Source: Candidatus Saccharimonadota bacterium (lineage in GTDB: Bacteria; Patescibacteriota; Saccharimonadia; Saccharimonadales; Saccharimonadaceae). From it: DNA of 43,249 bases. Positions within the stretch are counted from its first letter, which is position 1. Every line of letters begins with the position of its first letter. This document shows positions 37,257 to 43,249 of the stretch, piece by piece. Below the pieces are notes generated by a model, which worked only from the letters and a program-made list of their open reading frames with translations, ran no database searches and was not told the origin of the DNA. Location: assembly GCA_017516075.1 (NCBI GenBank), contig JAFWDS010000007.1, positions 1-43,249 of the forward strand. The letters are read 5' to 3'. The position numbers and the translations under genes are program-made.

Positions 37257-38227
37257 AAATGCCTCCTTTTCTTGCGTGCTTTTTCTACGACAAGGTCTTT
37301 CAAGTATCCTACGCGTGAAATCACTAAATCGTGCGCCGGAACATACTCTACAATACTCCCACCAAACCCGGTCTTAAATGTTGTCACCCCAGCATAACGA
37401 TGATTCGGCTGCCCTGGTGGGGCAATTCCCCAGAGATTGAATCTCTCATATTCTTCTCTCTTCAAATCTCGCATCGTCTGCCAAAGCAAAGCATACGCTC
37501 CTGGCAACTTGCGATTGAGAAGCGTCGAAGCGGCCTCGTAATAATCTCCCTCGCGCCCGTCCTTAATAATTAGCCCGTACGCGATTCTTTCCCCTTCGCT
37601 AGTCTCAGCCACATAAATTCTGGCATTTTCACCAAATGCTTCCATTTCGGCTAACAAAACCTTAAGCGACGGCGGCACAAATCCCTGTCTCTTCGCTGTA
37701 TCAGCTTGTACCTGATGGAATTCTTTAAATAGCTCCTCTGAATTATCATGAAAAACTTTGATCCCTAATTTCTCGGCTCGTCTCACCTCATAACGCGTCT
37801 GTCTGCGCATATTCGCCATTAATTCTTCTTCCGATAGACTTAAATCAATCATTACGGTGTGCTCCGCCGCGAGATGCATTGGTGATTCCTTTAAATCTAG
37901 TCCAGAAAGAAGCTCCATATTCTCGTAAGTTTTCATTAGCTGTGGTCGCACTCTCACGAACACACACTTCTCACTTTTAGCAATCTCTTTAATTCGCTCA
38001 AAAACTTTTTTCACAATCTGAGCATCTTTCCAATCTATCAATGGTCCGCAAGGAATCTCCAGATAGCGTCCCCGTTTTGCGTCTCTTACCACCATCAAAG
38101 CGTGGCCTTTTCCTCCGAAATCCTCTGTTATGGTCTTGGCGCCGAGTAATTCGTTCATCTTTGCGTAGCATGGTGACTGCAAAAAATTCGCTTCACCAAA
38201 TTTTTTGACCACTTCATTCCATTTCAC
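37253..38227 (-). CDS. FemAB-family peptidyltransferase (first copy)
   Basis: A 324-residue FemAB-type protein, paralogous to the next gene. Matching segments are EANFLQSPCYAKMNELLGAK, GPLIDWKD, CVFVRVRPQLMK, HTVMIDLSLSEEELMANMRR, IAYGLIIKDGREGDYYEAAS, RFNLWGIAPPGQPNHRYAGV and GGSIVEYVPAHDLVISRVGY. GTG start overlaps the stop of the aminotransferase gene (GTGA). It is the fourth gene of a five-gene wall operon. The amino acid donor cannot be read from sequence. Confidence 0.92.
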   Translation of the reverse strand: MKWNEVVKKFGEANFLQSPCYAKMNELLGAKTITEDFGGKGHALMVVRDAKRGRYLEIPCGPLIDWKDAQIVKKVFERIKEIAKSEKCVFVRVRPQLMKTYENMELLSGLDLKESPMHLAAEHTVMIDLSLSEEELMANMRRQTRYEVRRAEKLGIKVFHDNSEELFKEFHQVQADTAKRQGFVPPSLKVLLAEMEAFGENARIYVAETSEGERIAYGLIIKDGREGDYYEAASTLLNRKLPGAYALLWQTMRDLKREEYERFNLWGIAPPGQPNHRYAGVTTFKTGFGGSIVEYVPAHDLVISRVGYLKDLVVEKARKKRRHL

Positions 38228-39414
38228 GCTTCTTCCTCCAAGTATTTTTTAATAATTTTGAGCGCCGGCGTCAAGTCCCGCCTAGTATAATAAATCGGCA
38301 AATTAATAATATGTTCTGCCACGTAGCAGGCATTTTGGCAATTCATTTCATCAAAATGCACATTTTTGTAATATCTTTCCGGCGAAACCGGTTTTTCGTA
38401 CCAAAATCCCCCAAAATAGTACCCTTTTCTCTTTAACTCTTTCAAGCATTTATCCCTGTCATGGACAAAACAGAATTCCCGAATCGGCGCCTCACCATTT
38501 TTGCGAAGTCTCTTTAGTTGCTTTAAGGCAAGTTTGGCCTCAAACTTGCTACAGCGCCGACTAGTATCCAATTTGTTATCTGCCGAACGTTCCACCCAGT
38601 GAATCTTGACTAGGCACCTCATCACTGCACCACCGATACCGACATAGGTCAAGGTTCGCGTCAGCGCCCCAAACATCGGATAAAACCTCGCTCTGAGGTG
38701 ATCTGATGGTCTCGGCGGTTTTTGAGGCGAAGTTTTTATCAAATCCGAGGGGGTTCGGAGCGCGGCAGCGCGAGAGGTAGCGCCGGCCGCCCGTGGCGAC
38801 GGGCCGGCCGGACGCGCCCCGAGGTTTGATAAAAATTCGCCACGGAATATCACCGCACCACCAGAAACCGTATCAATCGACTTCTCTTTACCAAACGACA
38901 GCACTGTCGCGACTCCTACTGTGCCAACTTCTCTGCCGTCGCTATAATGCACGCCAGCGCAATGCGCTAAATCCTCGACAATCTTTAAATCATACTTCTC
39001 CGCCAGGTTTTCAATCGCGCCGATATCCGTCGGATTTCCCAGAGTATTCTGCACGATTATACCTCTGACGCGAGAATTTTCCAAAATCGCATTCAGCTTC
39101 TCAATGTCAAAATTCAAATCTTCTCTTGAAATATCCGCAAATATTGGCGTGAGTCCAGCCTCTTTCACGGCCTCATATACTGCATAGCAAGTGAATCCAT
39201 TCACAATCACCGCGTCTCCCGGCTCGAAATTAGCTTTTAGGGCCAGCGTCAAACTAGAGCGCCCATTTTTGCAAAGCATCGCCTCGCCTTGATATCGTTT
39301 GCTTAGATAGTTCTCCAGGTTTTTCAAATCTCGTTTTCTGCCGACAGTCAAAAGATGCTTCAGCCATTCACCGCCCGCATATTCTTGTGCCATCCCTAGA
39401 AAGTAATGCTTCAC
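38224..39414 (-). CDS. DegT/DnrJ/EryC1-type aminotransferase with an inserted segment
   Basis: A 396-residue PLP enzyme of the sugar/amino aminotransferase family. Visible sites are NGRSSLTLALK (phosphate loop), VEDLAHCAG (Asp148 to the pyridine) and SFGKEKSIDTVSGG (Lys178, Schiff base). After FRGEFL a stretch of about 39 residues (192-230), rich in Arg/Ala/Pro, is encoded by a GC-rich palindromic element (38726-38841) that kept the frame open. Homologues normally pass straight to FYPMFGAL-like sequence. GTG start overlaps the hydrolase stop (GTGA). It may make an amino sugar or amino acid used by the FemAB pair or lipid carrier. Substrate unknown. Confidence 0.85.
   Translation of the reverse strand: MKHYFLGMAQEYAGGEWLKHLLTVGRKRDLKNLENYLSKRYQGEAMLCKNGRSSLTLALKANFEPGDAVIVNGFTCYAVYEAVKEAGLTPIFADISREDLNFDIEKLNAILENSRVRGIIVQNTLGNPTDIGAIENLAEKYDLKIVEDLAHCAGVHYSDGREVGTVGVATVLSFGKEKSIDTVSGGAVIFRGEFLSNLGARPAGPSPRAAGATSRAAALRTPSDLIKTSPQKPPRPSDHLRARFYPMFGALTRTLTYVGIGGAVMRCLVKIHWVERSADNKLDTSRRCSKFEAKLALKQLKRLRKNGEAPIREFCFVHDRDKCLKELKRKGYYFGGFWYEKPVSPERYYKNVHFDEMNCQNACYVAEHIINLPIYYTRRDLTPALKIIKKYLEEEA
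38726..38841. repeat. GC-rich palindromic element inserted in a coding sequence
   Basis: Outer arms of 21 bases (38726-38746, starting GGCGAAGTTTTTATCAAA, and 38821-38841) are near-perfect inverted copies. Between them a very GC-rich hairpin core (38780-38813, CCGGCCGCCCGT...ACGGGCCGGCC) contrasts with the A/T-leaning gene. It lies in frame in the aminotransferase gene, like Rickettsia palindromic elements. Confidence 0.65.
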
Positions 39415-40091
39415 TTTTGTATCCTCTTCACTAATGTCAATATTGCGCGCGCCAATCCCTCAGGGTCAGAAATATATGGTGCATGAGTCCAACTAGCGTA
39501 AAACTTCAACTCCGCATGCGGTAGTTTCTCGTACATCATAGTCGCCTGTCTTGGCGGCGTAGTGGTATCCTTTTTACCCCACAAAATAAACGTCGGTGTC
39601 TCGACCTTGCTAAAATCCAGATTTTTGTCCGAAGCCAGCATATTTGCCAGAGTCACCTTCATATTTTCTGGCGCTCGAGAGTAATCGGTCGAGCCCGTAA
39701 TCTTGTGAAATGCCTTGTCGATGATTGGCACTTTTTTCAGCGGTTTCCCAATTTTTGCCATTTTTTCGACAAACTTTTTCTTGGCTGACGGCTCATATAT
39801 TCCAGCCGCATCAAGCAAAACCAAATGCTTCAACTTCTCTGGCTTCTGGGAGCACAAATTAAGCAAAATGCGCCCGCCATTCGAATGCCCTAGCGCCACG
39901 GCGCCATCTGGTATCTCCGAATCTGCCCATTTCACGTAATCTTCAATCGTGTAGACTTTATCTGACGGCTCCGTTAGCCCCGGTACGTGTAGCATCTTGA
40001 CACTAAGCCCATTATCGCGGAGCATCGCCAAAGTATTCTTCCATGGCTCCACCGTGTAAGTCCACCCATGTATGATATATAAATCCGCCAC
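39411..40091 (-). CDS. Alpha/beta hydrolase
   Basis: A 226-residue alpha/beta hydrolase. The nucleophile elbow is GHSNGG (Ser70), the acid is in ILWGKKDTTTP and the catalytic His in SWTHAPY. The oxyanion region is IIHGW. It resembles lipases and esterases of general type; there is no signal peptide, so it acts in the cytoplasm. Start is GTG with SD AAGGAGGG. It is second in the wall operon, 17 bases after the MurF-like gene, and overlaps the aminotransferase. It might remove a protecting or acyl group from a wall precursor; this is inference. Confidence 0.9.
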   Translation of the reverse strand: MADLYIIHGWTYTVEPWKNTLAMLRDNGLSVKMLHVPGLTEPSDKVYTIEDYVKWADSEIPDGAVALGHSNGGRILLNLCSQKPEKLKHLVLLDAAGIYEPSAKKKFVEKMAKIGKPLKKVPIIDKAFHKITGSTDYSRAPENMKVTLANMLASDKNLDFSKVETPTFILWGKKDTTTPPRQATMMYEKLPHAELKFYASWTHAPYISDPEGLARAILTLVKRIQK

Positions 40092-40108
40092 CTAGTTCCC
40101 TCCTTTCA

Positions 40109-41380
40109 TTATGAATCTAGCCCCCAACTTTTACGACGCGCCACTGCACCCCTGTCGCGTCGGCATAGTTTTTTAGCATCCTTCGGATTTTCGAGCAACT
40201 TCTCAATTATCCACTCCAAGTACTGGCTACCCTTAAAAACCAGCGTCTCCTTTCCGGTCGTTCTTCTTTCTAGGTATTCCAAAGCTTTGCGCGGATCCAG
40301 AGTTGCCACTGCTGACACTCCGAGTTTTTTTAGCTCCGGTGCCGTGTACTCTTTAGTCCTTTTGCCAACCAATACTACTTTCTCCGGCTTTACATCAGCA
40401 ATCAGATGTGCTAGCTTTTTGTGCTCCTCTCCAGTAATCGACCCCTGATCCACGATATCTCCAATCACCAACCATTTATGATCTGCGTGCATTCTCCTGG
40501 TCATATCTAAAATCGAAGCAACGGATATTAGATGCGCATTATAACTACTATCTACGATATCAACCCCTTTCTTCCCCTTAAAATACGAGCATCTCCCAGG
40601 CGCCATCTTGATGTCCGAAAAATCCGCATTAAATGGTAGCTTCAAATATTTCATCAAATCCTTCAACACTAACAGATGAAACGCAATATCTTTCGGCTCA
40701 GGATGGTTAAAATGAAAAGTTGTGTCTCCATAAGTAAAATCTGTCGAATCAGGATAAACCACATATTTTTTAATGTCGGTCTTCTTAATTGGTACTACTT
40801 TGGCTTTAATTCCCTCTGTCGCTACCTTCATCAGCTTGGAATCTGCATCAATATACACCCGCTTGGAAGTATTCTTTGGCAGATTCGCAAACTCCGCTGC
40901 AATCGCTTCGTCTAGACTCTTAAATTTTCCCTCTTCCACTACTTTTTCGAACTGCACAGCGTGCGAACGCCCCACCGACACCCAGACAGTTACCTCTGGT
41001 TTTAGCCACTTCGCCAAAAATTCCGCCTCGTGTGGCCTTTCACCATCAATCTCTACCACATAAAACTTCTCTTTGTGCCGACAAAACCAAGATTTAAGCG
41101 GCGCCGCAATGATGAGGTAAATCCATTTCAGCTTATTACCATGAATCCCCTTGAGGCCCAAGATATCGAAAGACACGCCAAAAGCCGAATTTGCGTCGTG
41201 CGAATAGTGGGCTTTTTTGCCCATTTCGTGCTCAACTAGATGTAGCATCGTAGTCTTGCCAGCCGAGCCAGTAATCGCAATCACTCGCGGCTGCCACCTC
41301 TGTAATGCGCGGTCGGCAAAATGCCTAAAATACTTAGCTGCCACGAAATAAAAACGCTTCTTGAATTTAGCAAAGCTCAT
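40109..41380 (-). CDS. MurF-like Mur ligase family protein
   Basis: A 423-residue ATP-dependent ligase. P-loop VIAITGSAGKTT (33-44), VVEIDGERPHEAEFL (metal-binding Glu), VWVSVGRSHAVQFE (His) and the C-terminal DSSYNAHLISVASILDM with WLVIGDIVDQG match the Mur central and C-terminal domains in MurF order. The N-terminal substrate domain of MurF is mostly missing, so the peptide acceptor is uncertain. Start MSFAKF is chosen because TGTGATATAAT lies 7 bases upstream (leaderless); a longer reading covers the promoter. It leads a five-gene operon with FemAB genes. Confidence 0.9.
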   Translation of the reverse strand: MSFAKFKKRFYFVAAKYFRHFADRALQRWQPRVIAITGSAGKTTMLHLVEHEMGKKAHYSHDANSAFGVSFDILGLKGIHGNKLKWIYLIIAAPLKSWFCRHKEKFYVVEIDGERPHEAEFLAKWLKPEVTVWVSVGRSHAVQFEKVVEEGKFKSLDEAIAAEFANLPKNTSKRVYIDADSKLMKVATEGIKAKVVPIKKTDIKKYVVYPDSTDFTYGDTTFHFNHPEPKDIAFHLLVLKDLMKYLKLPFNADFSDIKMAPGRCSYFKGKKGVDIVDSSYNAHLISVASILDMTRRMHADHKWLVIGDIVDQGSITGEEHKKLAHLIADVKPEKVVLVGKRTKEYTAPELKKLGVSAVATLDPRKALEYLERRTTGKETLVFKGSQYLEWIIEKLLENPKDAKKLCRRDRGAVARRKSWGLDS

Positions 41381-41399
41381 AACATCCATTATATCACAG
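41381..41399 (-). promoter_or_regulatory. Leaderless promoter of the wall operon
   Basis: TGTGATATAAT on the minus strand (hexamer at plus 41388-41393) with a 7-base gap to ATG 41380. Confidence 0.65.
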
Positions 41400-41531
41400 C
41401 TTGACATATAACGAAATATATGGTCTAATATAAAAACATGACTTGAGCTATCTGAATTTGCCAATAAAAATCACGCAGATTGCCTTTCGAGGAATTGAAA
41501 CGCGTCCCATTATTTTCTACGAAATCCTTAG

Positions 41532-41622
41532 AAAAAACCCGCTAGATTGGTATTTTCTCCGAGTGAAGCGCGTCTATCGACGAGCGAAGGAGGAAAATGC
41601 CAGTATAGCGAGTTTTAATAAG
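41532..41622 (-). terminator. Long two-part terminator of rpsJ
   Basis: On the minus strand ACTCGCTA pairs with TAGCGGGT, enclosing a second stem GGCATTTTCCTCC / GGAGAAAATACC, then TTTTTT. The stem-loop is about 80 bases, unusually long for a terminator. No gene is seen from 41400 to here. Confidence 0.7.
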
Positions 41623-41626
41623 AATT

Positions 41627-41953
41627 TTACATCTTAATCTCGGCGTCTACCCCTGCAGGAAGAGAAAGATTTTGTAAACTTTCAATCGTTTTTGGCGTAG
41701 CATTAGAGATGTCAATTAGTCTCTTGTGTACCTTCATCTCAAATGCTTCACCGCCAGTCTTATAAACGTGTGGAGACTTCACCACAGTAAAAGTGCTTCT
41801 CTTAGTAGGCAGAGGGATTGGCCCACTGATTGTGGCGCCAGTTCTAATAGCGGTATCCACAATTTGTCTTGCACTCTGATCGATCACGCGATGATCATAG
41901 GCTTTAAGTCTAATGCGGATTTTGAGACCCTCATCTTTTTTGACTTCTGTCAT
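41627..41953 (-). CDS. rpsJ: 30S ribosomal protein S10
   Basis: A 108-residue ribosomal protein that also takes part in transcription antitermination. Matching segments are [59 protein letters not shown] and [11 protein letters not shown]. It is followed by its own terminator and not by rplC, so the S10 operon is split. An SD AAAGGA precedes ATG, with promoter TGTGCTATAAT at plus 42028-42038, giving a leader of about 70 bases. A tuf remnant lies upstream, in the usual tuf-rpsJ order. Confidence 0.97.
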   Translation of the reverse strand: MTEVKKDEGLKIRIRLKAYDHRVIDQSARQIVDTAIRTGATISGPIPLPTKRSTFTVVKSPHVYKTGGEAFEMKVHKRLIDISNATPKTIESLQNLSLPAGVDAEIKM

Positions 41954-42027
41954 TTTATCCTTTCCCGCCCGATAACCTCACAAGACACGAGTTTTTCAGG
42001 CTTGATAATTTATGATATTGTCTCCCC

Positions 42028-42038
42028 ATTATAGCACA
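42028..42038 (-). promoter_or_regulatory. Extended -10 promoter of rpsJ
   Basis: TGTGCTATAAT on the minus strand. As at dnaE, the T-tract of the upstream terminator runs into this box. Confidence 0.7.
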
Positions 42039-42067
42039 AAAAACCTCTCCCGTAAAGGAGAGGTTTT
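42037..42067 (-). terminator. Terminator of the tuf remnant
   Basis: CCTCTCC/GGAGAGG (42044-42063) with AAAA before and TTTTTTG after on the minus strand. It would have ended the original tuf transcript. Confidence 0.9.
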
Positions 42068-42082
42068 AATCAAGTCTATTGA

Positions 42083-42199
42083 CTACTTGATAACCTTAGT
42101 AATCACACCAGAACCGACGGTCTTGCCACCTTCACGGATAGCGAAACGATCCTGATCATTCATAGCCACAGGTGCCAAGAGTTTTTGTAAGAAAGTGAC
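42083..42199 (-). pseudogene. tuf: 3' remnant of tuf (elongation factor Tu)
   Basis: On the minus strand the last 30 or so codons of EF-Tu are intact: [20 protein letters not shown] then [13 protein letters not shown] and a stop. Matching stops near 42199, where the expected G-D-N-V-T context is lost and unrelated sequence begins. Only about 8% of the gene remains. Because EF-Tu is essential, an intact copy must exist elsewhere, possibly at the other end of the element that starts here. The fragment keeps the normal place upstream of rpsJ and its terminator. Confidence 0.85.
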
Positions 42200-42231
42200 A
42201 ATAAACTTACCTTCATAAAAGAAAAAAGGAG

Positions 42232-42244
42232 TATAATAAAAGGT
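42232..42244 (+). promoter_or_regulatory. Promoter at the edge of the inserted element
   Basis: GAGTATAAT with hexamer 42232-42237, 27 bases before ATG 42265. It points away from the tuf remnant. Confidence 0.5.
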
Positions 42245-42264
42245 AAGAAGATTAAGATAACCAT

Positions 42265-42558
42265 ATGGATTTCGAAATAGATGCCAATTTAAATACGGAG
42301 TGGAAAAAGACGGATACTCCTATTCAAATTAACGATATTTGCTATATAATCCCGCTCCAACAGGAATTTATCTGCGGGTATGTTATTCCATATGGGCAAT
42401 TTGAATACCTCTATTTTAATGACTGGGATTACGAACACTTTGTTTTTGCGATACAGAAAAAAGTAGATGGGCATAATTACGCCAGAGTCTTAGACAAGAA
42501 ATCGGAAAAAGTTCACGCATTACATATACTCAGAAAGGCAAAACCGTATGAATCATAG
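42265..42558 (+). CDS. Hypothetical protein, 97 aa
   Basis: I do not recognise a family. The protein is small and aromatic-rich, with beta-strand-like segments ([40 protein letters not shown]) and a basic C-terminus [16 protein letters not shown]. No signal peptide or clear membrane helix. It is the first gene after the tuf remnant and overlaps the repeat-protein gene by 11 bases, so the two are probably one operon and may work together. Lower GC content than the core genes supports acquisition. Confidence 0.65.
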   Translation: MDFEIDANLNTEWKKTDTPIQINDICYIIPLQQEFICGYVIPYGQFEYLYFNDWDYEHFVFAIQKKVDGHNYARVLDKKSEKVHALHILRKAKPYES

Positions 42559-43249
42559 TTATGAACCATCACTATCTCCAGTACAAGATAATCTAGAAAG
42601 AATTAACGATAATTCGCCCCACGAATCATCCACATATCCCACTAATACTAAATGGGATGATCTAAAAACAATCAATCATGTGGCGGAAAACACCGATGAT
42701 GAAGTACATGAAAAAATCTTAGACGCAATGAACGAACAAAAGACTAAAGGAAAGTCGCAAAAAGTAGGTAAGAAAACGCTCGCAACTTTATTTAAGGACA
42801 AAAAAAATACAACGCAATTAGCTCAAGATCTTGGCATCAATCATCCTGATATTAGTGCCTTACTTGAGATGGAAGGATACGAAAAATGCGGAATAAGACT
42901 GGGGAAAAGCATTTATTTTACTGAAGAAGATGAGGAGACAATCTCAGCTTTCTTTAAGGATAGAAAGATGACAACGCAACTAGCTGAGAAGCTTAGTGTC
43001 AATTATAGTGACATCTGTGCCCTCCGTAAGACGAAAGGATATGAGGATTGTGGGATAAAGCTAGCTAAAGGTATTTATTTTACCGAAGAAGATGAGAAAA
43101 AAATCGCTACATTCTTTAAGGATAAAAAGACAACGAAACAATTAGCTGAGGAAATCGGTATCAATCCTATTGACATTAGTGCTCTCATCAATACGGAAGG
43201 ATATGAGGATTGCGGAATAAAGCTAGATCATGGTATTTATTTTACTGAA
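42548..43249 (+). CDS. Tandem 54-residue repeat protein, helix-turn-helix-like (partial)
   Basis: The ORF starts at ATG 42548 and stays open to the window end (234 codons seen). After a Ser/Asn/Asp-rich start of about 77 residues come 54-residue repeats: units start near LATLFKDKKN, ISAFFKDRKM and IATFFKDKKT. Each unit has a helix-turn-helix-like core such as TTQLAQDLGINHPDISALLE, a turn MEGYEKCGI, and the strand-like end SIYFTEEDEE. DNA repeats of 162 bases are still similar. Such arrays suggest sequence-specific DNA binding or a scaffold, but no family was recognised. The C-terminus is outside the window. Confidence 0.75.
   Translation, partial: MNHSYEPSLSPVQDNLERINDNSPHESSTYPTNTKWDDLKTINHVAENTDDEVHEKILDAMNEQKTKGKSQKVGKKTLATLFKDKKNTTQLAQDLGINHPDISALLEMEGYEKCGIRLGKSIYFTEEDEETISAFFKDRKMTTQLAEKLSVNYSDICALRKTKGYEDCGIKLAKGIYFTEEDEKKIATFFKDKKTTKQLAEEIGINPIDISALINTEGYEDCGIKLDHGIYFTE

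Noticed and set aside
42083-42260. A longer open frame read through the tuf remnant as a short functional gene
   Set aside because: Upstream codons do not resemble EF-Tu and there is no start with an SD site; it is best treated as a gene fragment.
42548-43249. CRISPR array, suggested by regular DNA repeats
   Set aside because: The repeats are 162 bases long, directly adjacent without spacers, and stay in one open reading frame; they are protein repeats.

Overview
The window looks like a chromosome segment of a Candidate Phyla Radiation bacterium, most likely a Saccharibacteria (TM7) relative. This rests on compact genes, a Gram-positive-type surface (sortase, FemAB-like ligases, no outer-membrane genes), a short metK, FISUMP-type secreted proteins and dense mixed-strand gene order. 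The placement is inference; no rRNA lies in the window. The code is standard: TGA is used as a stop.

Layout. 1-8100: tRNA-Glu, a DUF3048 protein, a secreted membrane-anchored protein, gltX, a DUF4367-like membrane protein, a PEGA protein, a sortase and tRNA-Leu. 8100-11350: an accessory block between two inverted 56-bp repeats, with four genes from consensus promoters, including a stand-alone sigma region 4 protein behind a leader peptide. 11400-13330: a FISUMP surface protein, an acidic leaderless gene and a 36-residue zinc-ribbon gene. 13330-13690: an unannotated RNA locus, namely a promoter centred on a perfect palindrome, a short RNA with terminator, and an opposing small ORF whose ribosome site can be sequestered. 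13840-20580 (all minus): XRE regulator, ImmA peptidase, HNH nuclease, BRO-N protein and type III restriction-modification (mod, 39-aa ORF, res). 20600-23440: a two-component system and metK under a SAM riboswitch. 23478-31116: a glycosyltransferase, a CDP-alcohol phosphatidyltransferase, the smpB-xth-unknown operon and dnaE. 31169-33617: galU operon and a Fic toxin with its antitoxin. 33686-41380: a FISUMP surface protein with an HdeD-like protein, and a five-gene wall operon (MurF-like ligase, hydrolase, aminotransferase, two FemAB ligases). 41532-42199: rpsJ and a 3' remnant of tuf. 42200-end: inserted DNA encoding a protein of tandem 54-residue helix-turn-helix-like repeats that runs off the window.

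Expression logic. Many housekeeping genes have an extended -10 box (TGnTATAAT) ending exactly 6 or 7 bases before the ATG, with no Shine-Dalgarno (SD) site, so their mRNAs should be leaderless. Operon-internal and accessory genes have strong AGGAGG sites. The accessory block around 8.4-11 kb differs in promoter, leader and terminator style from its neighbours, which suggests acquisition.
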